From Dolichospermum sp. DET69 (lineage in GTDB: Bacteria > Cyanobacteriota > Cyanobacteriia > Cyanobacteriales > Nostocaceae): 64,000 nt of DNA. The translations under genes and the position numbers were made by a program. The notes under the pieces were generated by a model. That model was not told the origin of the DNA and did not search any database. It saw nothing but the letters and a program-made list of their open reading frames with translations. Positions 1 to 10,124 of this stretch are shown in pieces (positions within the stretch are counted from its first letter, which is position 1; each line of letters starts with the position of its first letter). The stretch spans positions 3,513,501 to 3,577,500 of the forward strand of contig CP070233.1 of NCBI GenBank assembly GCA_017355425.1. Direction: 5' to 3'.

Positions 1-191
1 AAGTTCAGAAATTCCTCAGGATATCCTTGGGTACACAGGTAATAACTAGCCAAAATCAATTGTTTTTGTAAGACTGGTCCTAGGGTATTTATATATTTAG
101 CATAAGCTGAATTGAGTTCTTGAGCGATCGCGCTAATCGCTACTTTTAATTCATTAATCTCTTTTTCTATCCGTTCAATTGCTCTTGCCAT
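1..191 (-). CDS. Hypothetical protein, N-terminal part only
   Basis: The reading frame starts at an ATG whose complement is at 189-191 and runs off the left edge of the window, giving about 63 residues. The start reads MARAIERIEKEINELKVAIS, a charged, heptad-like stretch that suggests a coiled coil, followed by a more hydrophobic part with LILASYYLCTQGYPEEF. It lies downstream of tsf on the same strand, about 240 bp away, so it could be transcribed with rpsB-tsf or on its own. I do not recognise the family, and the C-terminal part is outside the window. Confidence 0.55.
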   Translation of the reverse strand, partial: MARAIERIEKEINELKVAISAIAQELNSAYAKYINTLGPVLQKQLILASYYLCTQGYPEEFLN

Positions 192-204
192 AATTTTATG
201 CTGG

Positions 205-430
205 TTAGTTGTCGGTAGTCAGTGGTCAGTAGTCAGTGGTCAGTTGTTAATTAATTTTTATAGTGTAAATATATGTAGTTTTGAAAAAATAATCATTAAC
301 CTAATAAAATACAGGCCAGCGCCTCACGCATGACCTGTAATAGCAATAGTTATCAGTCACAAGTTCATAATCAGTCACCAATTATTAAGTATATATTCTT
401 AACAACTGACCACTGACTACTGACAAATAA
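205..430. repeat. Heptamer-type repeats downstream of tsf
   Basis: The 244-bp gap between tsf and the partial gene carries GTCAGTGGTCA-type heptamer repeats at about 211-247. Their inverse complements (AACTGACCACTGACTACTGAC type) lie at about 401-424, immediately beyond the tsf stop. The two blocks could pair as a long hairpin. The same heptamer family occurs at 39.4 and 49.4 kb, also next to stop codons. Confidence 0.6.
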
Positions 431-435
431 CCAAA

Positions 436-1377
436 TTACTTAGCACCAATTTGGGCAGCAACTTCATCAGCAAAGCTCATTTCGTTCTTTTCAATGCCTT
501 CACCGAGTATATAACGGACAAAGCGATTGACTTGAATTTCTTCACCAACTGTTGATTTTACTTGCTTCACCAGGTCTTCTACCGAAATACTTTGATCACG
601 AATATAAGGTTGATCTAGTAAAGTCATTTCCTTGAGACGTTTATCAATTCGACCTTGAACAATCTTTTCTTTGATGTTCTCTGGTTTATTGCCCAAATCG
701 TCCTTACCCATTTCGATGCTTTTTTCTTTAGTGACAACTTCAACGGGAATTTGGTCTACACTAACGTACTCGACATTAGGACAAGCTGCAACTTGCATTG
801 CTGCATTTTTAGCCAAAGATTGAAATTCTGCATTAGCAGCGGCTGAAGCACTTTGAGCAGTTAATTCCATTAATACTCCCACACGTCCACCAGTGTGAAT
901 GTAGCTATCTGCTATCCCTGGTGTGCTAGTAAGAGAGTAATTAACAAAGCGGCGGACTTGAATATTTTCACCAAGAGTAGCAATGGTTTCTTTGATGAAT
1001 TCATCAACAGTAACGCTGGGTTTTTCAGCATAAGATTGAGCCAATAAAGACTCCACGCTATCAGTAGTTGCGGCTTGTTGTGCTAGGTTCTTAACTAAGG
1101 CTTTAAAAGCTTCATTACGGGCAACAAAGTCGGTTTGGCAATTAACTTCTATCAGTACACCTACCTGACCATCAGGTTGAATGTAGGTATCTACTAGACC
1201 TTCTGCGGCAATGCGACTACTGCCTTTATCAGCTTTGGCAATACCCTTTTTCCGTAGCCAGTCTATGGATTCATCGACATTGCCATCATTTTCTTTCAGT
1301 GCTTTTTTGCAGTCCATCATGCCAGCACCGGTTTTTTGGCGTAGCTCTTGGACGAGTTTTGCAGATATTTCCGCCAT
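436..1377 (-). CDS. tsf: Translation elongation factor Ts
   Basis: EF-Ts is the guanine-nucleotide exchange factor that regenerates EF-Tu-GTP in the cytoplasm. The 313-residue protein has the N-terminal UBA-like domain ([20 protein letters not shown]), the signature [10 protein letters not shown] at about residues 79-88 that contacts EF-Tu, and then two core subdomains. The length is typical for cyanobacteria. A GAGG ribosome-binding site lies about 8 nt before the ATG. It follows rpsB on the same strand, the usual rpsB-tsf order, but the spacer is unusually long (457 bp) and contains hairpins and a conserved element. Confidence 0.98.
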   Translation of the reverse strand: MAEISAKLVQELRQKTGAGMMDCKKALKENDGNVDESIDWLRKKGIAKADKGSSRIAAEGLVDTYIQPDGQVGVLIEVNCQTDFVARNEAFKALVKNLAQQAATTDSVESLLAQSYAEKPSVTVDEFIKETIATLGENIQVRRFVNYSLTSTPGIADSYIHTGGRVGVLMELTAQSASAAANAEFQSLAKNAAMQVAACPNVEYVSVDQIPVEVVTKEKSIEMGKDDLGNKPENIKEKIVQGRIDKRLKEMTLLDQPYIRDQSISVEDLVKQVKSTVGEEIQVNRFVRYILGEGIEKNEMSFADEVAAQIGAK

Positions 1378-1420
1378 ATTGCCTCAATTCTTAACTTGAC
1401 AGATATAAATATTTAATCAA

Positions 1421-1453
1421 GATTCTAAGATGAATCGCGCTCATCTTAGAATC
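1421..1453. terminator. 13-bp perfect hairpin upstream of tsf
   Basis: The arms GATTCTAAGATGA and TCATCTTAGAATC pair perfectly around a short loop (GCGCGA on the minus strand). The hairpin is in the leader of tsf, about 45-75 nt before the start. On the minus strand it is followed by a T/A-rich stretch but no clean T-run, so it could be an RNA-processing or attenuation structure rather than a simple terminator. Confidence 0.5.
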
Positions 1454-1571
1454 ATAAGATCACGCGGTAAGCAGGAAACTCAGTCCCTAGGGCTGAGAGG
1501 GAAGCGACACGAGCGATTTTAACCGCTGTGGATATTAAAATTGAACCCAGATTTTTGATTGGAACCTGGAA

Positions 1572-1756
1572 ACCAACTCCCATTTCTGAGGTAATGTTAG
1601 CTTCGACCTGTTATAAGAGCTTGCTTGAGCTTGTAACACTGTTCCAGTGACCTTAGAACTGTTTAATCACAAGCGACAGAGCAGGGAACTAGCTTCGCAT
1701 TCCAGGGTGTCATGACTCAAATAACGGCTACCCTTCGACTACGCTCAGGGTGGTCC
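1572..1756 (-). ncRNA. Conserved intergenic element, candidate structured RNA (copy A)
   Basis: Read on the minus strand, this stretch between rpsB and tsf aligns over about 180 nt with 37378-37551 on the plus strand. Shared blocks include GACCACCC, GCGTAGTC.AAGGGTA, CGTTATTT.AGTCATGACACC, GCTAGTTCC, TGCTCTGTCG, TGATTAAAC, AGGT.GAAGC and AGAAAT. Between them are a variable stem-like part and length changes, the pattern expected of a structured RNA or a decayed repeat. There is no coding potential. I do not recognise a named RNA family. It may be a leader of tsf or an independent RNA processed from the rpsB-tsf transcript. Confidence 0.45.
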
Positions 1757-1784
1757 AGCACGGCTTGCTTGATTACTCTTGCAA

Positions 1785-1806
1785 GCCCAGTCCCTTTGGG
1801 GCTGGG
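1785..1806. terminator. GC-rich hairpin just after rpsB
   Basis: CCCAGTCCC and GGGGCTGGG pair around a TTT(G) loop about 30 bp past the rpsB stop. It may terminate or attenuate transcription between rpsB and tsf, although no T-run follows on the minus strand. Confidence 0.4.
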
Positions 1807-1834
1807 TTACTGACTTAATGCTGATTACAGATGC

Positions 1835-2611
1835 TTATGCTTCTTCACCTGATGATTCAGTGGTATCACTTTCATCATATTCGTAATCTTCGTCAGCGTA
1901 ATCGTCGTAATCTTCTTCCGCTTCTAGCTGACCATGACGGCCTTCATAGATAGCATCTGCCAATTTACCGACAATTAGCTTAATGGATCTAATTGCGTCG
2001 TCGTTGGCTGGGATAGGAATATCTACAACGTCTGGGTCACAGTTTGTATCCAACATGGAAACAATAGGAATACCCAATTTTTCGCATTCTTGAACTGCGT
2101 TATATTCCCGCTTCTGGTCAACAATGACCACAATATCGGGAACTTTCTTCATGTTTTTAATACCACCCAAGTATTTCTGTAGCTTCGTCATTTCTCGACG
2201 GAGCATAGAAGCTTCTTTCTTGGGTAATAAATCTAGTGCGCCGGTTTCTTCTCTCCGTTCTAAATCTTTGAGACGTTCGGCTCTGGTTTTAATGGTTGCC
2301 CAGTTGGTGAGCATTCCACCCAACCAACGTTGGTTAATGTAGTGAGAACCGCAACGGAGGGCTTCTTGGGCAATAATTCCGGCTGCTTGGCGCTTAGTAC
2401 CAACAAACAGGAATTTTTTACCTTGCTCTGATTGGGTTCGCATATAGTTATATGCGTTATCCATTAACTGGGCTGTTTGTACCAAGTCAATAATATGTAC
2501 ACCATTTCGTGAGGTGTAGATATAAGGAGCCATTTTGGGGTTCCAACGTCTGGTCTGGTGACCAAAGTGAACACCTGACTCCATCATTTGAGCCAAGGAA
2601 ACTACTGGCAT
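1835..2611 (-). CDS. rpsB: 30S ribosomal protein S2
   Basis: Ribosomal protein uS2 of the small subunit. The 258-residue protein has the family's N-terminal [19 protein letters not shown] signature, the central [11 protein letters not shown] motif and the [15 protein letters not shown] region. It ends in a strongly acidic tail rich in Asp, Glu and Tyr, common in cyanobacterial S2. A strong AGGAG site lies 8 nt before the ATG. It is the first gene of the rpsB-tsf pair. Confidence 0.98.
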   Translation of the reverse strand: MPVVSLAQMMESGVHFGHQTRRWNPKMAPYIYTSRNGVHIIDLVQTAQLMDNAYNYMRTQSEQGKKFLFVGTKRQAAGIIAQEALRCGSHYINQRWLGGMLTNWATIKTRAERLKDLERREETGALDLLPKKEASMLRREMTKLQKYLGGIKNMKKVPDIVVIVDQKREYNAVQECEKLGIPIVSMLDTNCDPDVVDIPIPANDDAIRSIKLIVGKLADAIYEGRHGQLEAEEDYDDYADEDYEYDESDTTESSGEEA

Positions 2612-3076
2612 ATTTTGTTACTCCTATTCGGGTTAAACCTCCACCTAGGTGCATTTCTTAAATTCTTGAATTCATGAAACACCCGAATTCCTAGATGTGC
2701 GGATTTTAGACAACTGTACTAGGGTAACATAAATATATTCAGTTTTCCCGTGAACCGGGATTTTTTGGGAAATTATCTTTTATGGACAGGTCTAATATGT
2801 GTTTTTCTGTATTTACTTATCTTTATACACCTTTGATTTTTTTGTTCGCTTACTTATTGATTTTAATTACAGGCATAGAAGTGGGTATATCTGTAATTGT
2901 AATATAGCGGTATGCACTTGAATGAAATACAGTGATTAAATTTCAAAACCTGTAGGGGTTTCCCCCCCCTCTCGATTGTATTGCATCCGGACGATAACCG
3001 CTATATAAGGAAAAATTAAGCCTTTAAAACCCACATTTGTGGATTTTGCTTGTTTAGTTGCAGTTTCTAACCGCTC
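2612..3076. other. rpsB upstream region with a repeat
   Basis: This 465-bp spacer should hold the rpsB promoter on the minus strand. It also contains a MITE-like repeat (2903-3005). No gene was found. Confidence 0.5.
2903..3005. repeat. MITE-like repeat, TATAGCGGT ends (copy 1)
   Basis: A 103-bp unit bounded by the inverted repeats TATAGCGGT and ACCGCTATA. Its interior (TATGCACTTGAATGAAATAC, CCTGTAGGGG, CTCGATTGTATT) recurs inverted at about 22742-22831 and as a fragment at 55737-55772. It has no coding capacity. Confidence 0.65.
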
Positions 3077-5266
3077 TTACTCATTATCCCCAATATCCCG
3101 TTTTGGTGGACGTTTATAGGTAAAAGTAAAACTCTCCCCACTAGCAATTACCTTTCGCATTTCCTCATACATAGGATAACTACCAACACCGCTTAAATTC
3201 GCCCAACCTCGCGCCCTAGTTAAAGCCACAAATAACTGATTGCGGAAATTCACATCACTTTCATTTCGCGCCACATTATCAAAACCTACCACATAAATCA
3301 TATCTGCTTCATGTCCCTTAGCGCGAGTAATGCGTGATACCGTCACACCACCATCACACCAAAATTTATCCGGGTCGTTATGAGGATATTGGGGAGCTAA
3401 ATCATTTAACTTTAAAGCAGTAGGAATATAAACATCAATGTCCTGTTTCATTAAATAACTAGCAATAGATGTTTCTAACTCTATTGCTTCATAAGATGAA
3501 CCTAAAACCAAAACCAAAATATCCCGACTGGGGTTAAGTCCGTCATGGACAATATTGTGCATAATATTCTCAGACAACGCCTTCATTTCTGCTTCACGAG
3601 AACTATAAGTTTCAAATTCTAAAACAGGTTTTCCCCACAGTTCAGGAATAGGATTTGGTGAAAATTGCGGCTGTCTTTCGACAGTTATGGGTTTACCAAC
3701 TCGGCGAAAATCTCCCTTAACTTCATAACCAATTCTATGCCAATCATCTTTATTTGTAATTCCTGTTAACATTCCTTCTGGACGCAATAAACCCATACCA
3801 ATAGCATGAGCAGATGTGAGAATTTGTCCAGGAGTTCGGTAACAACGTTTCATAACTTCGGAACGTTTTATGCCTCCTGAATACTGAGGTTGTTTACTTA
3901 ATAAATTACTTAAATTTTCTCCAAATATTTCCTTAGCTTTGGGTACTACTAAATTATCCAAACTTTGTGCTTCATCATAGGCCCAAATTAAGCGTCTTTC
4001 TTCTGGCTTTTGTACATTTACAGGTCGTAAAGCTTGATAAGCTAACCAATAAATGGCTTGTTTATCTTCATATTTTAAATCATCTTCGGCTACTAAATCT
4101 TGACCTTCATCAATTAAGATGGCATCAAACATTGGTTCAATAGTAATTTCTTCTAATAACCGTTTACTTAAATCTATTAAACCGCGATTTGGCTGTCTTT
4201 CATTGGTATTTTGCACAGTTCCTGGTCTTTTACCATGATATTCGCAAATGGTTCTATATAAACCTGGTTGTTCTTTTGCCCCCCAGGCATGAAATACTTG
4301 TAATTTGAAGTTAGTTTTTGGATTATATTCCATTTCACCACAACTAAAACGCTTGATCCATTGATCTAGTAACCCAATCACCAAATCATATAGAGAACGG
4401 GTAAAAAATACTAAAGCAATATCCCAATCTGGATGTTTTAGGTGCATATTTGCGGCTTTTTGACACAGTAAAACGGTTTTTCCTGAACCTGCGATACCGC
4501 GAATCCGTTGGGGACCCGGGGGAATTTCTTTACCAATATGTTCTTGTTGTAAATCAATTTCATACAGTCTTTCTCGTAAACTATCAATGACACTAGAACG
4601 GGTTTTTCCAGTGGTATTAACTTGATTACGAGGTGGTTTACGCAATACAGGTGTTCCGGCTACAACTGATAGTAATAATTCCCAATCTTTATCTTCTAAC
4701 TCTGCTCCAGGAATAACAATATTAGCTTGTTGAATCCGTTCAATTAAACCAACTTTTCCTAATTGGTCTTGAAATATAATTGGTGGGCAATCAGGTAATT
4801 TATCAAATCCTTTTTGCTGCCATTGTTCTGCGGTAATTTGCGGTAATGCAACTATAGCTCTACCATTAACTTTTCGCCACAGTGCGGTTTCTCTATCACT
4901 ATATGATATTAATGCTCGCAGTTGATGTTCTGCCTGTTGATAGGGATTTATTTCTGTGATATCACTATTTTGTAATTGCCATTGTTGACCATTAATAGTG
5001 GCAATTTGGTCAATACTGATGGATTTTACTTCAACTACAACTATACCAAATTCTCTATCAACTATTAAGATATCTGGCTCTTTTCTAATTTCTCCAGCTT
5101 TTGAGAAAATGGGATAACGCCAATATCCAATACAGTTTTTATCAGCAAAAGCACTCCGAAAACCATCCCAAACTTTCTGTTCTCCATCTTGATTTTTGAT
5201 TGCTTCGGTGGTGATAAACTTGCTACCCTGTTCTTCTATGCCTACAGCCATTTTCTTTACCCGCAT
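3077..5266 (-). CDS. NERD-domain UvrD/Rep-type helicase
   Basis: A 729-residue putative DNA helicase with an N-terminal nuclease-related (NERD-like) region (PDILIVDREFGIVVVEVKSI, about residues 60-85). It then has superfamily-1 helicase motifs: Walker A GIAGSGKTVLL near 255, motif II LIDEGQDL near 385, TRAKGHEADMIYVVG near 660, and motif VI FVALTRARGW near 685. NERD-helicase fusions occur in DNA repair and defence contexts; substrate and role here are unknown. Two Met codons close together (residues 1 and 6) leave the start uncertain. It is a monocistronic unit flanked by repeats. Confidence 0.85.
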   Translation of the reverse strand: MRVKKMAVGIEEQGSKFITTEAIKNQDGEQKVWDGFRSAFADKNCIGYWRYPIFSKAGEIRKEPDILIVDREFGIVVVEVKSISIDQIATINGQQWQLQNSDITEINPYQQAEHQLRALISYSDRETALWRKVNGRAIVALPQITAEQWQQKGFDKLPDCPPIIFQDQLGKVGLIERIQQANIVIPGAELEDKDWELLLSVVAGTPVLRKPPRNQVNTTGKTRSSVIDSLRERLYEIDLQQEHIGKEIPPGPQRIRGIAGSGKTVLLCQKAANMHLKHPDWDIALVFFTRSLYDLVIGLLDQWIKRFSCGEMEYNPKTNFKLQVFHAWGAKEQPGLYRTICEYHGKRPGTVQNTNERQPNRGLIDLSKRLLEEITIEPMFDAILIDEGQDLVAEDDLKYEDKQAIYWLAYQALRPVNVQKPEERRLIWAYDEAQSLDNLVVPKAKEIFGENLSNLLSKQPQYSGGIKRSEVMKRCYRTPGQILTSAHAIGMGLLRPEGMLTGITNKDDWHRIGYEVKGDFRRVGKPITVERQPQFSPNPIPELWGKPVLEFETYSSREAEMKALSENIMHNIVHDGLNPSRDILVLVLGSSYEAIELETSIASYLMKQDIDVYIPTALKLNDLAPQYPHNDPDKFWCDGGVTVSRITRAKGHEADMIYVVGFDNVARNESDVNFRNQLFVALTRARGWANLSGVGSYPMYEEMRKVIASGESFTFTYKRPPKRDIGDNE

Positions 5267-5352
5267 AAAATCGTTATGGATTTTAAGCTACCATTACTAA
5301 TAGTTTATAATATCTATCTGTGGGTAGATGATACTGAGTTTCTAATTTAAGC

Positions 5353-6020
5353 TTGTCTGATAGCGGAGCGTGGCGTTAGCCATATCAGGATTTTCAGGAT
5401 TTGAGGATTTTCAGGATTGTCGTTGATGATTTATTTGTCAGTTTAAATATTAATTGTCTGAATCAGGATTTTCAGGATTTGAGGATTTTCAGGATTGTCG
5501 TTGATGATTTATTTGTCAGTTTAAATATTAATTGTCTGAATCAGGATTTTCAGGATTTGAGGATTTTCAGGATTGTCGTTGATGATTTATTTGTCAGTTT
5601 AAATATTAATTGTCTGAATCAGGATTTTCAGGATTTGAGGATTTTCAGGATTGTCGTTGAGGATTTATTTTTTAGTTTAAATATTAATTGTCTGAATCAG
5701 GATTTTCAGGATTTGAGGATTTTCAGGATTGTCGTTGAGGATTTATTTTTTAGTTTAAATATTAATTGTCTGAATCAGGATTTTCAGGATTTGAGGATTT
5801 TCAGGATTGTCGTTGATGATTTATTTGTCAGTTTAAATATTAATTGTCTGAATCAGGATTTTCAGGATTTGAGGATTTTCAGGATTGTCGTTGAGGATTT
5901 ATTTTTTAGTTTAAATATTAATTGTCTGAATCAGGATTTTCAGGATTTGAGGATTTATTTGTCAGTTTAAATATTAATTGTCTGAATCAGGATTTTCAGG
6001 ATTTGAGGATTTTCAGGATG
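5353..6020. repeat. 78-bp tandem array (forward half)
   Basis: About eight copies of a 78-bp unit built from TCAGGATTTTCAGGATTTG, AGGATTTTCAGGATTG, and TTTAAATATTAATTGTCTGAA. The units differ mainly by TGATGATTTATTTGTCAG versus TGAGGATTTATTTTTTAG variants, so the array has mixed by homogenisation. Because 78 is a multiple of three, one frame stays open, but the deduced peptide is just the repeat. At 5353-5390 the left edge carries an inserted palindromic block (GATAGCGGAGCGTGGCG) inside the array motif. Confidence 0.85.
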
Positions 6021-6095
6021 TGAACTTGCATTTAAAGCTCGAACTTCAGACAATAATCATCGGCAATGACAAATAATGTTCAAAAATCCCCAAAT

Positions 6096-6350
6096 TATAA
6101 ACATCCTCAAAACACAAACATCCTCAAATCCCAAAAACCCAAACGCAAATAAACATCCTGAAAATCCTTAAATCCTGGATATCCTGATTCTGACAATTAA
6201 AATCCTCAAATCCCCAAAACCAAACACAAATAAACATCCTGAAAATCCTCAAATCCTGGATATCCTGATTCAGACAATTAATATCCAAAAACCCAAACGC
6301 AAATAAACATCCTGAAAATCCTCAAATCCTGGATATCCTGATTCAGACAA
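6096..6350. repeat. Tandem array (inverted half), next to the dnaE stop
   Basis: Here the same motif family is on the opposite strand: ATCCTGAAAATCCTCAAATC, CTGGATATCCTGATTCAGAC, with units containing CCAAACGCAAATAAACATCC. Together with 5390-6020 it forms a strand-switching, imperfect giant inverted repeat. The array reaches within a few bases of the stop codon of the split dnaE gene. Confidence 0.8.
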
Positions 6351-6353
6351 TAA

Positions 6354-8978
6354 TTATATAGGACTCACCTGTAATAAATCCAATCCCTGGGCAAAAATAT
6401 CATCAATGGGTAACATTTCCCCTGATTCAGTCATGAATTTATGGTCTTTTGTAGCGCGAATAATTGCCCCATTTTCTAATAAATATTCATAAACTTCCTG
6501 CTGTCCCCGATTATGCCATTGGGCAATTGCTTGAGTATAAAGTGTTCCGTTACTATCAACTGTATACACACTACATTCAATTCGTTTTTCGACAATTTCG
6601 CCAATTTCTAAAAAACCATATTCAACTGTTAAAATTTGCGTTTCATAACTTAAACAATATTCGGCAAACTTCAACATATCCCCAAATAAATGTTCTGCAA
6701 CTTGGGGTTTTACACCATTTTTTGCGGAACCATCAATAAAATTTTGCTTTTGTTTCTCCATTTCCGAGACTTTCTTTTTACCCATAGCCCGACGGAGTAA
6801 ATCAGCTTGTCCTAAACTATAACCAGCCATATCTTGAGCAATTTTCATAATTTGCTCTTGATAAACCATGATTCCGTAGGTTTCATTTAAGATTGGTTCT
6901 AAAATTTGAGTATCATATTCAATTTCTTCTCTGCCATGTTTACGATTAATAAATTTAGGAATTAATCCTGCATCTAATGGACCTGGACGATACAGTGCTA
7001 AAATAGAAGAAATATCTTCAATATTTGAAGGTTTCAAATCTCGAACTATCTGTTTCATCCCTGAAGATTCTAATTGAAATATCCCTTCTAAATCACCTGC
7101 TTCTAATAGTGAATAGGCTTTAGCAACATCTTTTGGTAAGCTTGTATAATCACCTTTAGATAATATTTTTTGTGCTTTTCTTTCTTGTCCTGTAATTTCA
7201 TCAGGATCAATTCTATATCCTTTACTTTGTTCAATTAAATCAATGGTTTTTTGAATTAGGGTTAAGTTCCGCAAACCCAAAAAGTCCATTTTTAATAATC
7301 CCAATGATTCCAAATCTTCCATGAAATACTGGGTAATTACAGAACCGTCATTATTCCGTTGCAGGGGAACAAGTTCATCTAATGGTTCTGCGGAAATAAC
7401 GACACCGGCAGCATGAACTCCAAAGGTTTTATTAGTTCCTTCAATTCGGATGGCCATATCAAGCCACCGTCTTACATGAGGTTCATTATCATATTTGGCT
7501 TTAAATTCTGGTTCGGGGGTTTCATTAGAAATCATCACTTTGAGTTTTGTCGGTTTACCCCGGACGACTGGAATCATTTTCGCCATTTTATCAGATTCAC
7601 CATAGGGAATATCTAATACTCTAGCGACATCTTTTAAAACTGCTTTTGATGTAAGACGGTTAAAAGTGATAATTTGAGCGACTCTATCAACGCCATATTT
7701 ATTAGTAACATAATCAATCACTTTGTCTCGTTGATCAATGCAAAAATCCGTATCAATATCTGGCATTGATTTCCGTTCAGGATTGAGAAATCTTTCAAAT
7801 AGTAAGCCATGATGTACGGGGTCAATATTCGTGATTTTCATGGCATAAGCTACTAATGAACCAGCCGCAGAACCCCGTCCTGGACCAACAGGAATATTAT
7901 TATCTCGTGCAAATTTGATATAGTCCCACACTACCAAAAAGTAGGTAGAAAATCCCATTTGCTGAATCATTTTTAGTTCATATTCCAATCTTTCTTTATA
8001 GACTTGATCAACTTCGTTGCGAGATTTACGATTTAATCTTTCTAGAAGTCCCAGCCATGCCACTTCTTCGGCATAAGTATCTGGTGTATGTCCTGAAGGG
8101 ATTGTAGGTGTAGGAATTTGCGGATCACCCATGATGTGATAAGGTTCAACTTTATCAGCAATTTCCTCGGTTGTGGCGATCGCTTCAGCAATGATATCAT
8201 CTGGTAAATGATCACGAAATAGCTGGTGCATTTCCTCTGAGGATTTGAGGTATTCTGTACCGCTATACCGCATTCTTTTATCTTCGCTAATCAGTTTACC
8301 TGTTTGAATACATAACAAGGCATCATGGGCTTCTACGTCAAAACAAGAGATAAAATGGGAATCATTTGTAGCAATAATTTTAATTCCTAGTTCTCTGGCA
8401 ATTTTGACTATTTCTACATTAACAATCCGGTCTTCTTGAGAACCATGATCTTGAATTTCTAAATAAAAATCTTCACCAAATACATCTTTATACCATTTAG
8501 CAACTTTTCTAGCTGCATCTGCCCGATTACTCATAATGGCTTGGGGAATTTCTCCACCTAAACAAGCGCTAGTTACTATTAAACCTTCACGATATTGTTT
8601 GAGTAGATCTTTATTAATACATGGACGAGAAAAAATACCTTTGCCTTGTACTCCTTTGAGGTGGGAAATTGTGGTAATTTTAACTAAGTTTTTATAACCT
8701 TGAGTATTTTTGGCTAAGACGACTTGATGATATTTGGGACGGCGTTCTTGTTTTTCAATATCACCATTGAGAATATACATTTCGTTGCCAATTATTGGCT
8801 TAACATTTTTGTTGCGGCAGATTTTAATGAGTTCAACTGCACCATACATGACACCATGATCTGTGAGGGCGATCGCTTTCATTCCCAATGCGATCGCTCG
8901 ATCTACTAATTCGGGTAGTTGACTAGCACCATCCAGCAAGCTATAATCACTGTGAATATGTAAAGGAACAAATGACAT
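6354..8978 (-). CDS. dnaE-N: DNA polymerase III alpha subunit, N-terminal half with split intein N fragment
   Basis: Catalytic subunit of the replicative polymerase, N-terminal exon. Residues 1-774 carry the PHP domain ([12 protein letters not shown]) and the palm with the catalytic PDIDTDF motif near 405. From Cys775 to the end (100 residues) the sequence is a split intein N fragment: [10 protein letters not shown] (block A, Cys1 nucleophile) and [12 protein letters not shown] (block B with the TxxH-type motif). In cyanobacteria this half is spliced in trans to a dnaE-C product encoded elsewhere; no C half is in this window. The last residues (LDLLQVSPI) are slightly shorter than in known Nostoc homologues, and a repeat array abuts the stop. 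Confidence 0.97.
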   Translation of the reverse strand: MSFVPLHIHSDYSLLDGASQLPELVDRAIALGMKAIALTDHGVMYGAVELIKICRNKNVKPIIGNEMYILNGDIEKQERRPKYHQVVLAKNTQGYKNLVKITTISHLKGVQGKGIFSRPCINKDLLKQYREGLIVTSACLGGEIPQAIMSNRADAARKVAKWYKDVFGEDFYLEIQDHGSQEDRIVNVEIVKIARELGIKIIATNDSHFISCFDVEAHDALLCIQTGKLISEDKRMRYSGTEYLKSSEEMHQLFRDHLPDDIIAEAIATTEEIADKVEPYHIMGDPQIPTPTIPSGHTPDTYAEEVAWLGLLERLNRKSRNEVDQVYKERLEYELKMIQQMGFSTYFLVVWDYIKFARDNNIPVGPGRGSAAGSLVAYAMKITNIDPVHHGLLFERFLNPERKSMPDIDTDFCIDQRDKVIDYVTNKYGVDRVAQIITFNRLTSKAVLKDVARVLDIPYGESDKMAKMIPVVRGKPTKLKVMISNETPEPEFKAKYDNEPHVRRWLDMAIRIEGTNKTFGVHAAGVVISAEPLDELVPLQRNNDGSVITQYFMEDLESLGLLKMDFLGLRNLTLIQKTIDLIEQSKGYRIDPDEITGQERKAQKILSKGDYTSLPKDVAKAYSLLEAGDLEGIFQLESSGMKQIVRDLKPSNIEDISSILALYRPGPLDAGLIPKFINRKHGREEIEYDTQILEPILNETYGIMVYQEQIMKIAQDMAGYSLGQADLLRRAMGKKKVSEMEKQKQNFIDGSAKNGVKPQVAEHLFGDMLKFAEYCLSYETQILTVEYGFLEIGEIVEKRIECSVYTVDSNGTLYTQAIAQWHNRGQQEVYEYLLENGAIIRATKDHKFMTESGEMLPIDDIFAQGLDLLQVSPI

Positions 8979-9137
8979 ATTAGTATTTGGTAGAGTAAAG
9001 TAATTTTAAATTAACAATTTTTACTATGACGATATCATATAATAACCTATTATGACCAACTATAAATTACTCCCTATTTATTAATTATCAATCAATCCAA
9101 TAATGATGGCATACTTGAACAGTTTGTCAATATAGTG

Positions 9138-9587
9138 ATGGGGGTAAAAACGGAGAATCAACAACAGTCTCTAAATATATCAGCAGCTACACAAGAACTA
9201 GATATCAAGGCAGTTTTAGTTTATATATTAGGAACTATCCTGCAAATAGAAGTGATTACTCTTGTATCGGTGGGAATAGAAAAATTAGTAAATTTGATTG
9301 ATAAAAACTCTTCTTTTCCCAGTTAGTTTAGCACTTTAGTGACTGCATTATTTTTTAGTTTATTAAGTATCCGTTCCCAAATTTTTTCTCTTTTAGATAA
9401 TACCCGTTCTCGGATAACTTATGACCAGGTAATCAGACTAAAATAGTCTCCTTCACCTTTAGCATTTCCTATAGTTTTGTGGGTAATTTCTTCTGTATTA
9501 ATTTGGCAGAAAATAAATCACCAATTTTTAGTTCTACCTTTAATTTTGTTTACAGCACTTCCTGCTGTTATGAGGTACATTATAGCC
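9138..9587 (+). pseudogene. Decayed membrane-protein gene
   Basis: An ATG at 9138 opens 62 codons containing a hydrophobic stretch (VLVYILGTILQIEVITLVSV), ending at a TAG. Beyond it, other frames read on with protein-like segments: FSTLVTALFFSLLSIRSQIF, then a stop, then FPIVLWVISSVLIW and LVLPLILFTALPAVMRYII. Together they look like a small multi-pass membrane protein broken by stops and frameshifts. I cannot assign a family. The MITE inserted just downstream may have removed its end. Confidence 0.45.
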
Positions 9588-9611
9588 CCCTCTCGAAGAG
9601 CGGGGGGGGTT

Positions 9612-9829
9612 CTGACAGGTGTAGGTTTTTAATATTTTCTGTAGAGGCAAGACCAGGAAGACAAGGAAGGATAGTAGACAAGGGGGATTTTATCCACAAA
9701 ACACTCAACTGTAGTTTGTTCTATTACCAATCATACATTCCTTTGTCCGGTTTTCCTCCCTTGTCACCTTGTCTGCCTTGTCCCCCAAGTCTTGTCCTCA
9801 AGACAATGTAAAAAACCTACACTTGTCAG
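9612..9829 (+). mobile_element. MITE with CTGACAGGTGTAGG ends (copy 1)
   Basis: A 218-bp non-coding element with about 20-bp terminal inverted repeats (CTGACAGGTGTAGGTTTTT at the left; complement CTGACAAGTGTAGGTTTTTT at the right). It is flanked by imperfect 11-bp direct repeats (CGGGGGGGGTT and GGGAGGGGGTT, 9/11). Further copies are at 22507-22716 and, truncated, at 42809-42968. No transposase gene with these ends is visible in the window. Confidence 0.8.
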
Positions 9830-10018
9830 GGGAGGGGGTTGGGGAATCAGTAAGTACCTAAAATCAACACCTAAAACTTTTAAAACATCCTCTTACTCAA
9901 TCAAGAACCGCTGTAAATTGAATTATCTATCTTTATTGATCCGATTAATCTTTAAATCTTGAAAATCCTGATTCTGACAACAATACCTTAACCAAATCAA
10001 AAAAATCATTGATTTCTA

Positions 10019-10096
10019 GGTTGGGTTGAGGGACTTGAAGCCATAACTCAACAAATAAATACGTCGGGTTTCTCTTCGCTCAACCCGACCTACACA
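10019..10096. repeat. Dispersed inverted repeat (GGTTGGGTTGAG type)
   Basis: GGTTGGGTTGAGGGAC at the left and CTCAACCCGACC at the right form an imperfect palindrome with the CGTCGGGTTTCTCTTCGCTC core typical of short repeats in cyanobacterial intergenic regions. It lies just past the chlD stop and could act as a transcript end. Confidence 0.5.
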
Positions 10097-10124
10097 AAAA
10101 TGGCTAAGGTATTGTGACAATAGA

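Larger units (their letters stand above)
8979..10124. other. 1.1-kb repeat-rich intergenic region
   Basis: This stretch between dnaE-N and chlD holds a decayed membrane-protein gene (9138-9587), a MITE (9612-9829), an isolated end of another repeat family (AAAACTTTTAAAACATCC, about 9876-9896), a fragment of the CTGATTCTGAC array motif (about 9958-9980) and an inverted GGTTGGGTTGAG/CTCAACCCGACC repeat (10019-10096). No intact gene was found. Confidence 0.7.

Noticed and set aside
655-846. Small plus-strand frames opposite tsf, rpsB, dnaE and purH
   Set aside because: They are antisense shadows of strongly conserved genes without independent support.
5401-5970. Long open frame encoding a 26-residue repeat (RIFRIVVDDLF...)
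   Set aside because: It is produced by the 78-bp tandem array, which is divisible by 3; no start signal or ribosome site is convincing and the unit is the same DNA repeat found outside frames.
5353-6350. CRISPR array
   Set aside because: The units are fully repetitive with no unique spacers of constant length. The same holds for the arrays at 26863 and 61230. No cas genes are present.
9479-9811. 110-residue frame across the MITE
   Set aside because: It is composed mainly of MITE sequence and the decayed upstream gene; no consistent family.
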